Origin: Granulicatella adiacens ATCC 49175
GTDB lineage: Bacteria; Bacillota; Bacilli; Lactobacillales; Aerococcaceae
Direction of reading: 5' to 3'
Length of the DNA: 64,000 bases
Assembly (NCBI RefSeq): GCF_025150565.1
Contig: NZ_CP102283.1
Location: 744,001 to 808,000, forward strand
Position numbers and translations under genes: made by a program. Shown piece after piece: positions 36,160 through 44,817 of this stretch. Position 1 is the first letter of the stretch. Every line of letters begins with the position of its first letter. The notes beneath the pieces are model-generated. The model was not told the origin of the DNA and did not search any database. It saw only the letters and a list, made by a program, of their open reading frames with translations.

Positions 36160-37536
36160 ATGAAAGTAATCAAATTTGGTGGGAGCTCTTTAGCAAATGC
36201 CACACAATTAAGAAAGGTCTTTAATATTGTAAAATCCGATTCAAGTCGTAAAATTGTAGTGGTTTCAGCACCAGGAAAACGGTCTTCTGATGATGAAAAA
36301 GTAACAGATCTTCTTATCCAATTAGCAACTTCTCATATTGAAGGGAATTATGATGAAGAAGTATTAAAGAAAATCTTAGTCCGTTATAAAGAAATCAGCG
36401 ATGAGTTGGAATTAAAACCAGAAGTGTTTGAACTCGTTCGAATTCATTTTAAAAACTTAAAAGAAAGAAACGATCTATCCTCTGAATATTTAATGGATGC
36501 TTATAAAGCAAGTGGGGAAGACTTAAATGCTCGCCTCATCGCGTCCTACTTTAACCAAGAAGGTCTTGCTGCTAAATATGTTGGACCTAGAGAAGCCAAA
36601 CTATGGGTGAGTGATACTCCAGGGGAAGCTCGCGTTTTGGAAGAAAGCTATCATGAATTAGAGTACTTACAATTAACAAATGAAGTGATTGTTTTCCCAG
36701 GATTCTATGGAGTTACAAAAGAAGGAAAAATCGTAACGTTCTCTCGTGGGGGATCAGATATTACTGGGTCAATTTTAGCCAATGCGGTGAACGCTGATGA
36801 GTACGAAAACTTCACAGATGTGGATGCGATTTATGTAGCAAGTCCAAAAATTGTTCATAAACCACTCCCTATCGATGTATTATCTTATACAGAAATGCGT
36901 GAGTTATCGTACGCTGGTTTTTCAGTATTCCATACAGAAGCACTTCTGCCTTCTATCAAAAAAGGAATCCCAGTGCATGTATGTAATACGAACAATCCTG
37001 AAGCAAGTGGAACTTACATTATGAAAGGGAAGGTGACTTCTCCAAATGTTATTTCCGGTATTGCAAGTTCACCAGGTTTCGTAAGTATTTACGTGAAGAA
37101 ATACTTAATGAACCATGAGATTGGTTTCCTCCGTAAAGTATTGACGATTTTTGAAGAAGAGGGCATATCGATTGAACATATTCCCACAGGCATTGATGAT
37201 GCGACAATTATCATTCGTGGGGAAGATGCTACTGATGAACAATTAGAGTCTATTGTAGAGCGATTCTATGCTGAATTAGATGTAGACGAAGCAAGCTTTA
37301 CACGTGGACTTTGCTTGATTATGTTAGTAGGGGAAGGGATGGTCAACATGGTCGGTACTACTGCTCGTGTGGCTTCAACTCTTGCTCGTACTCAAATCAA
37401 TATTGAATTATATAACCAAGGGGTATCTGAGGTTTCGATGATGTTTGGTATTTTAGACCAATATGAAAAGAAAGCTATCCGCGCGTTGTATGATGAATTT
37501 TTCGGTGAAGAAAAAGAATATCAAGTGGTGGAATAA
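36160..37536 (+). CDS. lysC: Aspartate kinase
   Basis: Aspartokinase phosphorylates aspartate, opening the lysine, threonine, methionine and diaminopimelate pathways. The 458-residue product has the kinase start VIKFGGSSLANA, FPGFYGVTKEGKIVTFSRGGSDITGS near residues 180-205, DVDAIYVASPK, and a C-terminal tandem ACT regulatory region (from about residue 310) with GEGMVNMVGTTARVASTLA. It resembles the monofunctional class with family name aspartokinase III or the lactobacillar type. It is a single gene with a terminator. The absence of an L box contrasts with the lysine importer. Confidence 0.92.
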   Translation: MKVIKFGGSSLANATQLRKVFNIVKSDSSRKIVVVSAPGKRSSDDEKVTDLLIQLATSHIEGNYDEEVLKKILVRYKEISDELELKPEVFELVRIHFKNLKERNDLSSEYLMDAYKASGEDLNARLIASYFNQEGLAAKYVGPREAKLWVSDTPGEARVLEESYHELEYLQLTNEVIVFPGFYGVTKEGKIVTFSRGGSDITGSILANAVNADEYENFTDVDAIYVASPKIVHKPLPIDVLSYTEMRELSYAGFSVFHTEALLPSIKKGIPVHVCNTNNPEASGTYIMKGKVTSPNVISGIASSPGFVSIYVKKYLMNHEIGFLRKVLTIFEEEGISIEHIPTGIDDATIIIRGEDATDEQLESIVERFYAELDVDEASFTRGLCLIMLVGEGMVNMVGTTARVASTLARTQINIELYNQGVSEVSMMFGILDQYEKKAIRALYDEFFGEEKEYQVVE

Positions 37537-37589
37537 TTTTTCCTCTCCATATTAAAATGAAACATTAACGGTTGTAATTAATCAATAGG

Positions 37590-37627
37590 AAGAGTAGAAT
37601 ATCGAATATATTCTGCTCTTTTTATTT
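37590..37627 (+). terminator. Terminator after aspartokinase
   Basis: AAGAGTAGAATAT pairs with ATATTCTGCTCTT with one G-U pair, then TTTATTTT. Confidence 0.85.
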
Positions 37628-37665
37628 TGAGCGCAGTATTTTTGTTTAGAATAGGAGGGACGAAG

Positions 37666-39045
37666 ATGATTCGTTTCTTATTGAAAGATTCCATTCCAAA
37701 AAGGATTGCAGCCAGTTTTGCCATTGTGATTTTGGTTGGATCATTACTACTTAATTTGCCGATTTCGCAAATAGCGACCTCACAAGCTACGTATTTTGAC
37801 CATTTATTTACTACCGTATCGATGGTGTGTGTAACGGGTCTATTTACGCAACCCGTAGCCGAAACGTATAATGTTTTTGGTCAGATTATTTGTATGATTT
37901 TGATGCAAATTGGAGGCTTGGGACTAATGAGTATCATAGCTTTTTTCCTCTATGATTCTGGAAAGAAGATGTCCTTAGTCGATAAACTAGCCCTGCAAGA
38001 TAGTTTGAATCGAGAAGATGGTCAGGATTTCAAAAAATATTTAACAACGATTTTTAAATATACTTTCGTTATTGAATTGATTGCAGCAGTTATTTTATCT
38101 TTTCGTTTCGTTCCTGAACTAGGAACCGGAAAGGGAATCTTCACAGCATTTTTCTTAGCCATCTCCGCTTTTTGTAATGCGGGATTTGATAATTTAGGTT
38201 CAAATAGTCTGATTAACTATGCAACGGATCCACTGTTGAATTTAGTCATTGCAGCTCTTATTATTCTTGGCGGGATTGGTTTTTCTGTTTGGTTTGATTT
38301 CAAAAACAGTTATTTATCTATGCGAGAATCTACAAAGAGCAAAAAGAAAAAATCATTCTACCGACGATTGCATTATCATACGAAGATAGTTCTTTGGCTA
38401 ACTGGGATTATTCTCTTAAGCGGAACGGTTTTAACCATGTTGACGGAATGGAATAATCCAAATACGATAGGTAATCTATCATTTTTAGATAAATTGCTTG
38501 TCAGCTTCTTCCAAACAGTGACGATGAGAACGGCAGGATTTGCTTCGATTGATTACACAACAGCGCATCCAACTAGCCTTCTTTTATATTCTATTCAAAT
38601 GCTAATTGGAGGTTCTCCTGGTGGGACTGCTGGTGGAGTGAAGACGACAACTTTCTTAGTAGTTCTCTTGTTTATTCGCTCAGAAGTATATGACGAGCGT
38701 ATGATTCAATTTAGAAATCATCGTATTTCGCAAGAATTAGCGAGAAAAGCTTTAACGATTTTTATCGTATTTACTACATTAATTCTAACGAGTGTATTCT
38801 TACTCAGCTTAACGGATCCAGATGCTCCATTGTTATATACTTTATTTGAAACTATTTCAGCGGTATGTACAGTAGGAGTAACGGCAAATTTAACACCGAC
38901 GCTCTCTTTTCTTGGAAAAATTGTGATTATGCTGTTGATGTTTATTGGACGTATCGGACCATTAACGGTTCTGTTAAGTTTTTCAAACAGAAAGAAAAAA
39001 ACACTCGACATGAAGTATGCAAAAGCACCATTAATAATTGGATAG
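37666..39045 (+). CDS. ktrB: Ktr-type potassium transporter, membrane subunit
   Basis: The 459-residue membrane protein belongs to the Trk/Ktr superfamily. Pore-loop glycines are in VTGLFTQP near residue 59, CNAGFDNLG near 175, RTAGFASID near 291, and CTVGVTANLT near 405. GGSPGGTAGGVKTTT is the usual sequence between pore units. I chose the ATG at 37666 with AGGAGGG before it. The partner ktrA starts 15 bases downstream. It is the second potassium uptake system in the window; the symbol rests on pairing with a short KtrA. Confidence 0.9.
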   Translation: MIRFLLKDSIPKRIAASFAIVILVGSLLLNLPISQIATSQATYFDHLFTTVSMVCVTGLFTQPVAETYNVFGQIICMILMQIGGLGLMSIIAFFLYDSGKKMSLVDKLALQDSLNREDGQDFKKYLTTIFKYTFVIELIAAVILSFRFVPELGTGKGIFTAFFLAISAFCNAGFDNLGSNSLINYATDPLLNLVIAALIILGGIGFSVWFDFKNSYLSMRESTKSKKKKSFYRRLHYHTKIVLWLTGIILLSGTVLTMLTEWNNPNTIGNLSFLDKLLVSFFQTVTMRTAGFASIDYTTAHPTSLLLYSIQMLIGGSPGGTAGGVKTTTFLVVLLFIRSEVYDERMIQFRNHRISQELARKALTIFIVFTTLILTSVFLLSLTDPDAPLLYTLFETISAVCTVGVTANLTPTLSFLGKIVIMLLMFIGRIGPLTVLLSFSNRKKKTLDMKYAKAPLIIG

Positions 39046-39060
39046 AAAGTAGGAATTATG

Positions 39061-39723
39061 ATGAGAAAAACAGTTGGTATTTTAGGATTAGGCGTATTCG
39101 GGATGACCATTGCTAAACAACTAAGTGACTATGATTGCGACATTATTGCTGTGGACCGTGATGAAATTAACGTCAATCGTATTGAATCGCTGGTCACAAA
39201 AGCAGTGATTGCTGATGTTACAGATGAAGATGTTTTAAAAGAAATTGGAATCGGTGACTGCGATACAGTTGTGGTTGCTACAGGTTCGAGTTTAGAAGCG
39301 AGCATTTTAGCAGTAATGCACTGCAGTCGACTTGGTGTTCCTGAAATTATTGCCAAAGCAAAAAGCCGAACAACAACAGAAATCTTAACGAAGATGGGTG
39401 CACAACGTGTGGTAAACCCAGAAAAGGAAACAGGAATTCGTCTCGTAAAGAACATTCTTCACCATAAACTAGCTGAGGTGATTTCTCTTGATGGGAATAT
39501 CTCGCTTGTAGAATTTTATCCGCCAAAATCATGGGTTGGAAAACAACTAAGAGATTTAGACTTACGTAAAGATTATGATTTGAACTTAATTGGATATCGT
39601 GAAGGAAAGGATGAATCGTTGAATACAAAAGTGTTCGCAGATTTTCTCATTCGTGAGGATGTCATTCTTGTAGCGATTATCGGAACGGATAGTTTAGACA
39701 AAGCCACTTTCCTTGAAGACTAA
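39061..39723 (+). CDS. ktrA: Ktr potassium uptake regulator, single RCK unit
   Basis: The product of about 220 residues has one Rossmann RCK_N domain with GILGLGVFGMTIAKQL and acidic AVDRDE, then DTVVVATG, and an RCK_C domain after residue 135. This is the KtrA layout, half the size of TrkA at 29 kb. Two adjacent ATG codons occur at 39058 and 39061; I prefer the second because AGGA is six bases before it. A strong terminator follows the gene. Confidence 0.92.
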   Translation: MRKTVGILGLGVFGMTIAKQLSDYDCDIIAVDRDEINVNRIESLVTKAVIADVTDEDVLKEIGIGDCDTVVVATGSSLEASILAVMHCSRLGVPEIIAKAKSRTTTEILTKMGAQRVVNPEKETGIRLVKNILHHKLAEVISLDGNISLVEFYPPKSWVGKQLRDLDLRKDYDLNLIGYREGKDESLNTKVFADFLIREDVILVAIIGTDSLDKATFLED

Positions 39724-39728
39724 TTAAC

Positions 39729-39770
39729 GAGATCAGATGAATCAAAAGCGATTCATTTGGTCTCTTTTTC
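39729..39770 (+). terminator. Terminator after ktrA
   Basis: GAGATCAGATGAATC pairs with GATTCATTTGGTCTC, then TTTTT. Confidence 0.9.
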
Positions 39771-39854
39771 TTTAAAAATGGATTCAAACCCTTTCCAAAG
39801 CATCCATTTCATAGTACACTATGACTATCAACTTTTTAGAAAGTAGGGATTATA

Positions 39855-41657
39855 ATGGCCAATAAAAAACCATTAAGACGTGAAGACGTTCCTGTAGAAT
39901 TAACATGGGACCTTTCCGCAATTTACGAATCAAACGAAGGATTTGAAAAGGATTTAGAATTTGTAAAATCACAAATTCCAGCAGTAGCTGCTGCAAAAGA
40001 TACAGCACTAAAAGACGGGGAATCATTATTAGCGTTCTTAAATCTTTTAAACGTAGTGGATGATAAGATTGAAACAGCTTATGTTTACTCACATTTAAAA
40101 GCAGACCAAGATACTTCAAATAACGAAAATCAAGTTTTAAACCAACGTGCGTTCTCTACATATATTGATTTTTCAGGCGCTTCTGCATGGTTTAGTCCAG
40201 CAATCTTAGCATTATCCGATGAAGAGTTCGAAGAATATTTCAAACAAGAACCAGGACTAGAAGACTTCCGTGTATTATTAGAAACAGCGCGTATTAAAAA
40301 AGGTCACGTGCTTTCAGATAAAGAAGAAGCTTTATTATCAAAAGCAAGTGAAGTGTTCCAAGGCGCAAGCAAAACGTTCAATTTATTAAATAACGCTGAT
40401 ATCAAGTTTGACGAAATCACAACTGAAGATGGCGAAAAAGTTGAATTGACAAACGGAAACTACTCAGTATATATCGAATCTAAAAACCAAGCTGTTCGTA
40501 AGGAAGCATTCGAAACATTATATAAACCATACATCAACTTAAAAAATACATTCGCAAGCACACTTGGTACAGAAGTGAAAGGTCATAACTTCAGCGCTTT
40601 AGTCCATAACTATGACTCAGCTCGCCAAGCAGCACTTGCTTCAAACCAAGTTCCGGAAGAAGTGTATGATGCTTTAGTAGAAGTGGTAAACGAAAAATTA
40701 CCATTACTACACCGTTATATTGCATTACAACAAAAAGCATTAGGCTTAGATGAATTGCATATGTATGACTTATACGTACCAATTACAGGCGACGCTCCAA
40801 TTAAATATAATTACGAAGAAGCTGCAAAAGCAAGTCGTGAAGCCTTACTACCACTTGGAGAAGAATATGCTGAAATCATGAAAAAAGCTTATGCTGATCG
40901 TTGGATCGACGTTGCTGAAAATATCGGTAAACGTAGTGGTGGTTACTCAAGTGGGGCATACTCAACAGCACCATACATCTTGTTGAACTGGCATGATGAA
41001 TTATCAAACTTCTTCACATTAGTTCACGAGTTAGGACATAGTGCTCACAGCTACTTCACTCGTAATACACAACCAAAACAATACGGAGATTACTCAATCT
41101 TCTTAGCAGAAATTGCTTCTACAACAAACGAAAACATCTTAACAGATTACTTGTTGAAGAAACATACAGATAAAGAAGCGCAAAAATATATCTTAAACAA
41201 CTATTTACACCGCTTCAAATCAACCATTTTCCGTCAAACACAATTTGCGGAATTTGAACATCAAATCCACTTAATGGATCAACAAGGTCAACCATTAACG
41301 CAAGAATCTCTTGCAAAAGTATATGGAGAAATCAACGCTAAATACTATGCGAATGTCATCCAAGATGAACAAATTGCATACGAATGGGCTCGTATTCCTC
41401 ATTTCTACATGAATTACTATGTATTCCAATATGCAACTGGTATGGCTGCAGCAACTGCTTTATCAGATAAGATTTTACATGGGACTCCTGAAGATTTAGA
41501 AGCTTACTTAAACTACTTACGTGCAGGACGTAGTGATGCTCCGATCGAAGTCATGAAGAAAGCTGGAGTAGATATGACGAAGAAAGATTACTTATATGAT
41601 GCATTTGATGTATTTGAAAAACGTCTATCTCAATTAGAAGCTTTAATGAGTGAATAA
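39855..41657 (+). CDS. pepF: Oligoendopeptidase F
   Basis: PepF is a cytosolic M3B zinc peptidase that cuts oligopeptides of about 7-17 residues and is common in lactic acid bacteria. The 600-residue length is standard. The zinc motif is HELGH from H391, followed downstream by the third ligand in FLAEIASTTNE. The N-terminal block PVELTWDLSAIYES is also typical. Codon bias suggests good expression. It is a single gene with a possible promoter at 39792-39820 (TTTCCA, 17 bases, TACACT) and a terminator. Its neighbour on the other side is the spxH-like gene, a position often seen near pepF in Firmicutes. Confidence 0.95.
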   Translation: MANKKPLRREDVPVELTWDLSAIYESNEGFEKDLEFVKSQIPAVAAAKDTALKDGESLLAFLNLLNVVDDKIETAYVYSHLKADQDTSNNENQVLNQRAFSTYIDFSGASAWFSPAILALSDEEFEEYFKQEPGLEDFRVLLETARIKKGHVLSDKEEALLSKASEVFQGASKTFNLLNNADIKFDEITTEDGEKVELTNGNYSVYIESKNQAVRKEAFETLYKPYINLKNTFASTLGTEVKGHNFSALVHNYDSARQAALASNQVPEEVYDALVEVVNEKLPLLHRYIALQQKALGLDELHMYDLYVPITGDAPIKYNYEEAAKASREALLPLGEEYAEIMKKAYADRWIDVAENIGKRSGGYSSGAYSTAPYILLNWHDELSNFFTLVHELGHSAHSYFTRNTQPKQYGDYSIFLAEIASTTNENILTDYLLKKHTDKEAQKYILNNYLHRFKSTIFRQTQFAEFEHQIHLMDQQGQPLTQESLAKVYGEINAKYYANVIQDEQIAYEWARIPHFYMNYYVFQYATGMAAATALSDKILHGTPEDLEAYLNYLRAGRSDAPIEVMKKAGVDMTKKDYLYDAFDVFEKRLSQLEALMSE

Positions 41658-41689
41658 TCTCAAAAATTAATTGGTTCTAAAACACAAAA

Positions 41690-41724
41690 AGGTTCGTAAG
41701 AAATTTTCTTACGGACTTTTTTTG
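41690..41724 (+). terminator. Terminator after pepF
   Basis: GTTCGTAAGAAA pairs with TTTCTTACGGAC, then seven T. Confidence 0.88.
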
Positions 41725-41761
41725 TTTTAAAAGAAATAATGGGAAGCTAATAATTTTTTAT

Positions 41762-41792
41762 AAAAAAAGCCCAACTAGAAACTCTAGTTGGG
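41762..41792 (-). terminator. Terminator of the spxH-like gene
   Basis: CCCAACTAGA and TCTAGTTGGG form the hairpin; on the minus strand it is followed by seven T. Confidence 0.88.
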
Positions 41793-41798
41793 AGATAA

Positions 41799-42509
41799 TT
41801 AATAGCGATTTAAATTCATATTGACCACTTTATCAAATTTTTGAGGTTCATTTGTATGTGTTCCTACTAATTTTTTTGTAGAGTGATACCCTGGTAAAGG
41901 CTCACCATTACAAATTTCAGCAATAGTTTCAGCTGTAATGCTACTAGCTAAGAGTAATCCATAAGGCTGATTAGAGTTATCAAAAATAACAAGGGAAGGT
42001 GTATGTGTAACATTCATCTCTTGCGCAATTTGAAGATCTCGATCATAGGCTTTTTTTACAGCGGAACTAGATTTATCCTCGTAAAACATCTTTTTATCAA
42101 TTTCAACTTTATTTAATATTTCTTCTAACAAGTCATCATTGTATTCGCGTTTTTGTTGATGAATTTGTTGTTGTAATTCAATCAGAAATTGATGTCCAAG
42201 ACGTTTTCCTTGTAATAGTGCAGCTTTGTAAGAGAGGGCTGCATCATAAATCTTCATGTATATATCATTTCGTAAATCTAAATCCGTTACAGGTAATTTT
42301 TGGTTTTTCATATATTGATTAACGGTCTGTAAATTATGAAATGTTAAAAAGTGATAATGCACTTTAAATTCAGAATTACGTACAAATTTTAGTAATTCAT
42401 TTTCACAGCGATAACAGTATGTTCCCAAGGGATTCACGAATAAAAATAATTCGAAAATCTTTTCGTGTGAAGTGTTTTTTGATAGATTTTTTGTTTCGTA
42501 GGTACTCAA
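41799..42509 (-). CDS. spxH: SpxH (YjbH)-like DsbA-fold adaptor protein
   Basis: SpxH feeds the redox regulator Spx to ClpXP for degradation. This 236-residue protein has a thioredoxin/DsbA-type fold with a Cys-X2-Cys in NPLGTYCYRCENELLKF near residues 32-35, and the later THTPSLVIFDN with the cis-proline region. The gene order with CYTH, relQ, nadK and the pseudouridine synthase matches the B. subtilis yjbH-yjbK-yjbM-yjbN-yjbO region, which supports the name more than motif similarity alone. It starts with TTG at 42509 (AGAGGTG upstream). It could otherwise be called a DsbA family protein. Confidence 0.75.
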   Translation of the reverse strand: MSTYETKNLSKNTSHEKIFELFLFVNPLGTYCYRCENELLKFVRNSEFKVHYHFLTFHNLQTVNQYMKNQKLPVTDLDLRNDIYMKIYDAALSYKAALLQGKRLGHQFLIELQQQIHQQKREYNDDLLEEILNKVEIDKKMFYEDKSSSAVKKAYDRDLQIAQEMNVTHTPSLVIFDNSNQPYGLLLASSITAETIAEICNGEPLPGYHSTKKLVGTHTNEPQKFDKVVNMNLNRY

Positions 42510-42551
42510 AATCTGACACCTCTGTTCCTCTAACTTTATTTTTGTAACTTT

Positions 42552-42560
42552 ATTGTAACA
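42552..42560 (-). promoter_or_regulatory. Extended -10 promoter of the spxH-like gene
   Basis: On the minus strand TGTTACAAT, with a weak CTGAAT 17 bases upstream of the -10 hexamer. Confidence 0.5.
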
Positions 42561-42600
42561 TAGTTCCTAAAAAATTCAGAATAAAATGCGGTTTTCTCTC

Positions 42601-43185
42601 TTAGGAGGAGATACTTGAAAGGGCGCGTTTAATTTTACTTTCTTCTTGTTCTCGTTGAATCTGATACTTTTGAAGAATCTGCAAAAAGACTTCTTCTCCC
42701 AATGAGAGATTCTGAACTTCCATCTCCATTTCATAGTCCACTTTTCCGTTATAGTAACTTTCATCTAAAACAAGCCATTCGTTATTAGATAAGGGACCTT
42801 CAAATCGATGAGTGGTTAATAGAGCAGTTTGTTTGACCTTTTCGATAAAGACTCCGTTACTTTCTAATGCTTCTTTTATGGATAAAGGAAGTGAAAATTG
42901 CTTTTGTTCATTGTATTGATGAAGGATTTCAACAGGCATTTCATGAGTGAATTCCAATACTTCTAGACTTGATTGGGGAATTTTTAAAGTGATTTCTCCA
43001 ATGGCTTTTCCCTCAACAATTCGGATACGTAAAGCCATTTTATGAGATTGGAGGATTCCATCCCAATCATAATAACTATTGGTTTGGGTAATCTCTTTAG
43101 TTAAGAGGGGCTTAAAATCCTCTAGTAGCGAATGATATTGACTTTTGGTCAGTAAATTTTTAAATTCTCTTTCTACTTGTAACAA
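42601..43185 (-). CDS. CYTH domain protein (YjbK-like)
   Basis: CYTH proteins are tunnel-fold enzymes acting on triphosphates. The 194-residue product begins with the signature E-X-E-X-K as E5-R-E7-F-K9 and has other charged strand residues such as ALRIRIVEGK and GEITLKIP, then WLVLDESYYNGKVDYEMEMEV. The position next to relQ matches B. subtilis yjbK. It starts with TTG at 43185, since AAGGAGG is seven bases upstream and the nearby ATG is out of frame. The substrate (triphosphate, possibly thiamine triphosphate or tripolyphosphate) is not known. Confidence 0.85.
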   Translation of the reverse strand: MLQVEREFKNLLTKSQYHSLLEDFKPLLTKEITQTNSYYDWDGILQSHKMALRIRIVEGKAIGEITLKIPQSSLEVLEFTHEMPVEILHQYNEQKQFSLPLSIKEALESNGVFIEKVKQTALLTTHRFEGPLSNNEWLVLDESYYNGKVDYEMEMEVQNLSLGEEVFLQILQKYQIQREQEESKIKRALSSISS

Positions 43186-43208
43186 TCATATTCCTCCTTC
43201 AGCATTCT

Positions 43209-43237
43209 ATTGTATCTCAAAATGAGGGAGAATTGAA
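43209..43237 (-). promoter_or_regulatory. Promoter of the CYTH gene
   Basis: On the minus strand TTCAAT, 17-base spacer, TACAAT, ending 23 bases before the TTG start. It is divergent from the relQ promoter. Confidence 0.5.
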
Positions 43238-43275
43238 AAAAATCGCATTAATTAGTCAAGCTTTTACATAAAATA

Positions 43276-43284
43276 TGGTATGAT
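43276..43284 (+). promoter_or_regulatory. Extended -10 promoter of the relQ-nadK-rluD-mgtE operon
   Basis: TGGTATGAT, 33 bases before relQ, with a weak -35 region. Confidence 0.5.
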
Positions 43285-43317
43285 AGAGAACGGAAATGAA
43301 AAAAAGTAGGTGGAAAT

Positions 43318-43986
43318 ATGGAAAAGTTGGAAACGCCGCTTGTTGAAGATTGGGAAGCCTTTCTAGCTCCGTATTATCAAGCAATTGAAGAATTAAAAAT
43401 TAAATTAAAAGGGATACGTCGTCAGTATCGTCAAGAAGGAAGACATGCTCCGATTGAATTTATTACAGGGCGTGTGAAGACTCCTGAGAGTATTCTAGAA
43501 AAGATGCAAGTTCGTAATATTCCTAGAGAAGAATTTCTCGAAGGCGTACAAGATATTGCTGGACTTCGTATTATGTGTCAATTCGTTGATGATATTTATG
43601 AAGTCGTTCGTCTAATTCGTCAAAGAAACGACTTTGAAATCGTGATTGAACGAGATTACATTCAAAATAAAAAAGCGAGTGGATATCGTTCTTACCACCT
43701 TGTGTTGGAGTATCCTGTACAACGAATTGAAGGGGAAACGAAGATCTTAGTAGAAATTCAAATTCGTACATTAGCAATGAATTTTTGGGCGACGATTGAA
43801 CACTCTTTAAACTATAAATATAAAGGAGAATTCCCTGAAGCGATTCATGAACGATTAGAACGTGCAGCGGAAGCAGCCTTCTTACTGGATGAAGAGATGT
43901 CTGAAATCAGAGAGGAAATCCAGGAAGCGCAATATATTTTTGCAATTTGTAAGGAAAATCAAAGAAAAAGAAAGAAACGGAGGTAG
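43318..43986 (+). CDS. relQ: Small alarmone synthetase RelQ
   Basis: RelQ makes (p)ppGpp from ATP and GDP/GTP without a hydrolase domain. The 222-residue protein is a single RelA_SpoT synthetase domain: FITGRVKTPESILEKM, VQDIAGLRIMCQFVDDIYEV, ASGYRSYHLVLEYP and VEIQIRTLAMNFWATIEHSLNYKY, the last containing conserved active-site residues. The C-terminal helices suit the tetramer-forming RelQ type. It begins a tight operon with nadK (3-base gap), the usual Firmicute order. Confidence 0.94.
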   Translation: MEKLETPLVEDWEAFLAPYYQAIEELKIKLKGIRRQYRQEGRHAPIEFITGRVKTPESILEKMQVRNIPREEFLEGVQDIAGLRIMCQFVDDIYEVVRLIRQRNDFEIVIERDYIQNKKASGYRSYHLVLEYPVQRIEGETKILVEIQIRTLAMNFWATIEHSLNYKYKGEFPEAIHERLERAAEAAFLLDEEMSEIREEIQEAQYIFAICKENQRKRKKRR

Positions 43987-43989
43987 GTC

Positions 43990-44817
43990 ATGAAAGTCGG
44001 TTTATATGGAAATCAATCAGAAAAAACGAAAGAAGTCATGAATGCCTTTAATCATCTTTGCCAACAAGGGGAATTTACTAGAGATGATGAACATCCGGAT
44101 ATTGTGATTACAGTTGGTGGAGACGGAACTCTTTTAGGAGCTTTTCATCATTATCGTAATCAATTAGATCAGATCCGATTTGTTGGGATTCATACTGGGC
44201 ACCTCGGATTTTATACGGATTGGCGCAATTATGAAGTGGATGAATTAATCGAGTCATTAAAGAAGGACAAAGGAGAGCGTGTCAGCTATCCTTTGCTTGA
44301 CGTTACTGTGAAGTTAAAAAATGGTGAAACAGCACATTATTCAGCTTTAAATGAGGCAACTTTACGCAAAGTAAACGGTACGTTATTTTGCCAAGTCTTT
44401 ATAAATGGTGATTTGTTTGAAAACTTCCGTGGAGATGGTCTTTGCATTGCAACCCCAACTGGTTCAACAGGCCTTAGCAAGTCACTTGGTGGAGCAGTCG
44501 TGCATCCGCGTGCTGAAGTGATGCAAATGTCAGAGATGGCGTCTATTAATAATCGAGTTTATCGTACACTCAGCTCACCAATGATTTTCGCCAAAGATAA
44601 TGTATTGACCCTTCGTCCTGAAAGTGAAGAAGGAATGGTCATGGCGATTGATCATTTAACTTATGATGGCAATGAGATTGAAGAGATTCAATTAAAAATT
44701 AGTCAAGAACGAATCTCTTTTGCGGCATACCGCCATACTCCATTCTGGGACCGCGTTGAAGATGCATTTATTGGTTCCCGTGAATTGAATTGTAATGGAA
44801 GTGAGGAAGTCCGTTGA
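43990..44817 (+). CDS. nadK: NAD kinase
   Basis: NAD kinase makes NADP from NAD and ATP (or polyphosphate). The 275-residue protein has the motif VTVGGDGTLLGAFHHY near residues 37-52, HTGHLGFYTDW, the NE in ALNEATLRK, and GDGLCIATPTGSTGLSKSLGGAVV. All family motifs are present. The gene lies between relQ and the pseudouridine synthase, and its stop codon overlaps the TTG start of the next gene by 4 bases. Confidence 0.95.
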   Translation: MKVGLYGNQSEKTKEVMNAFNHLCQQGEFTRDDEHPDIVITVGGDGTLLGAFHHYRNQLDQIRFVGIHTGHLGFYTDWRNYEVDELIESLKKDKGERVSYPLLDVTVKLKNGETAHYSALNEATLRKVNGTLFCQVFINGDLFENFRGDGLCIATPTGSTGLSKSLGGAVVHPRAEVMQMSEMASINNRVYRTLSSPMIFAKDNVLTLRPESEEGMVMAIDHLTYDGNEIEEIQLKISQERISFAAYRHTPFWDRVEDAFIGSRELNCNGSEEVR

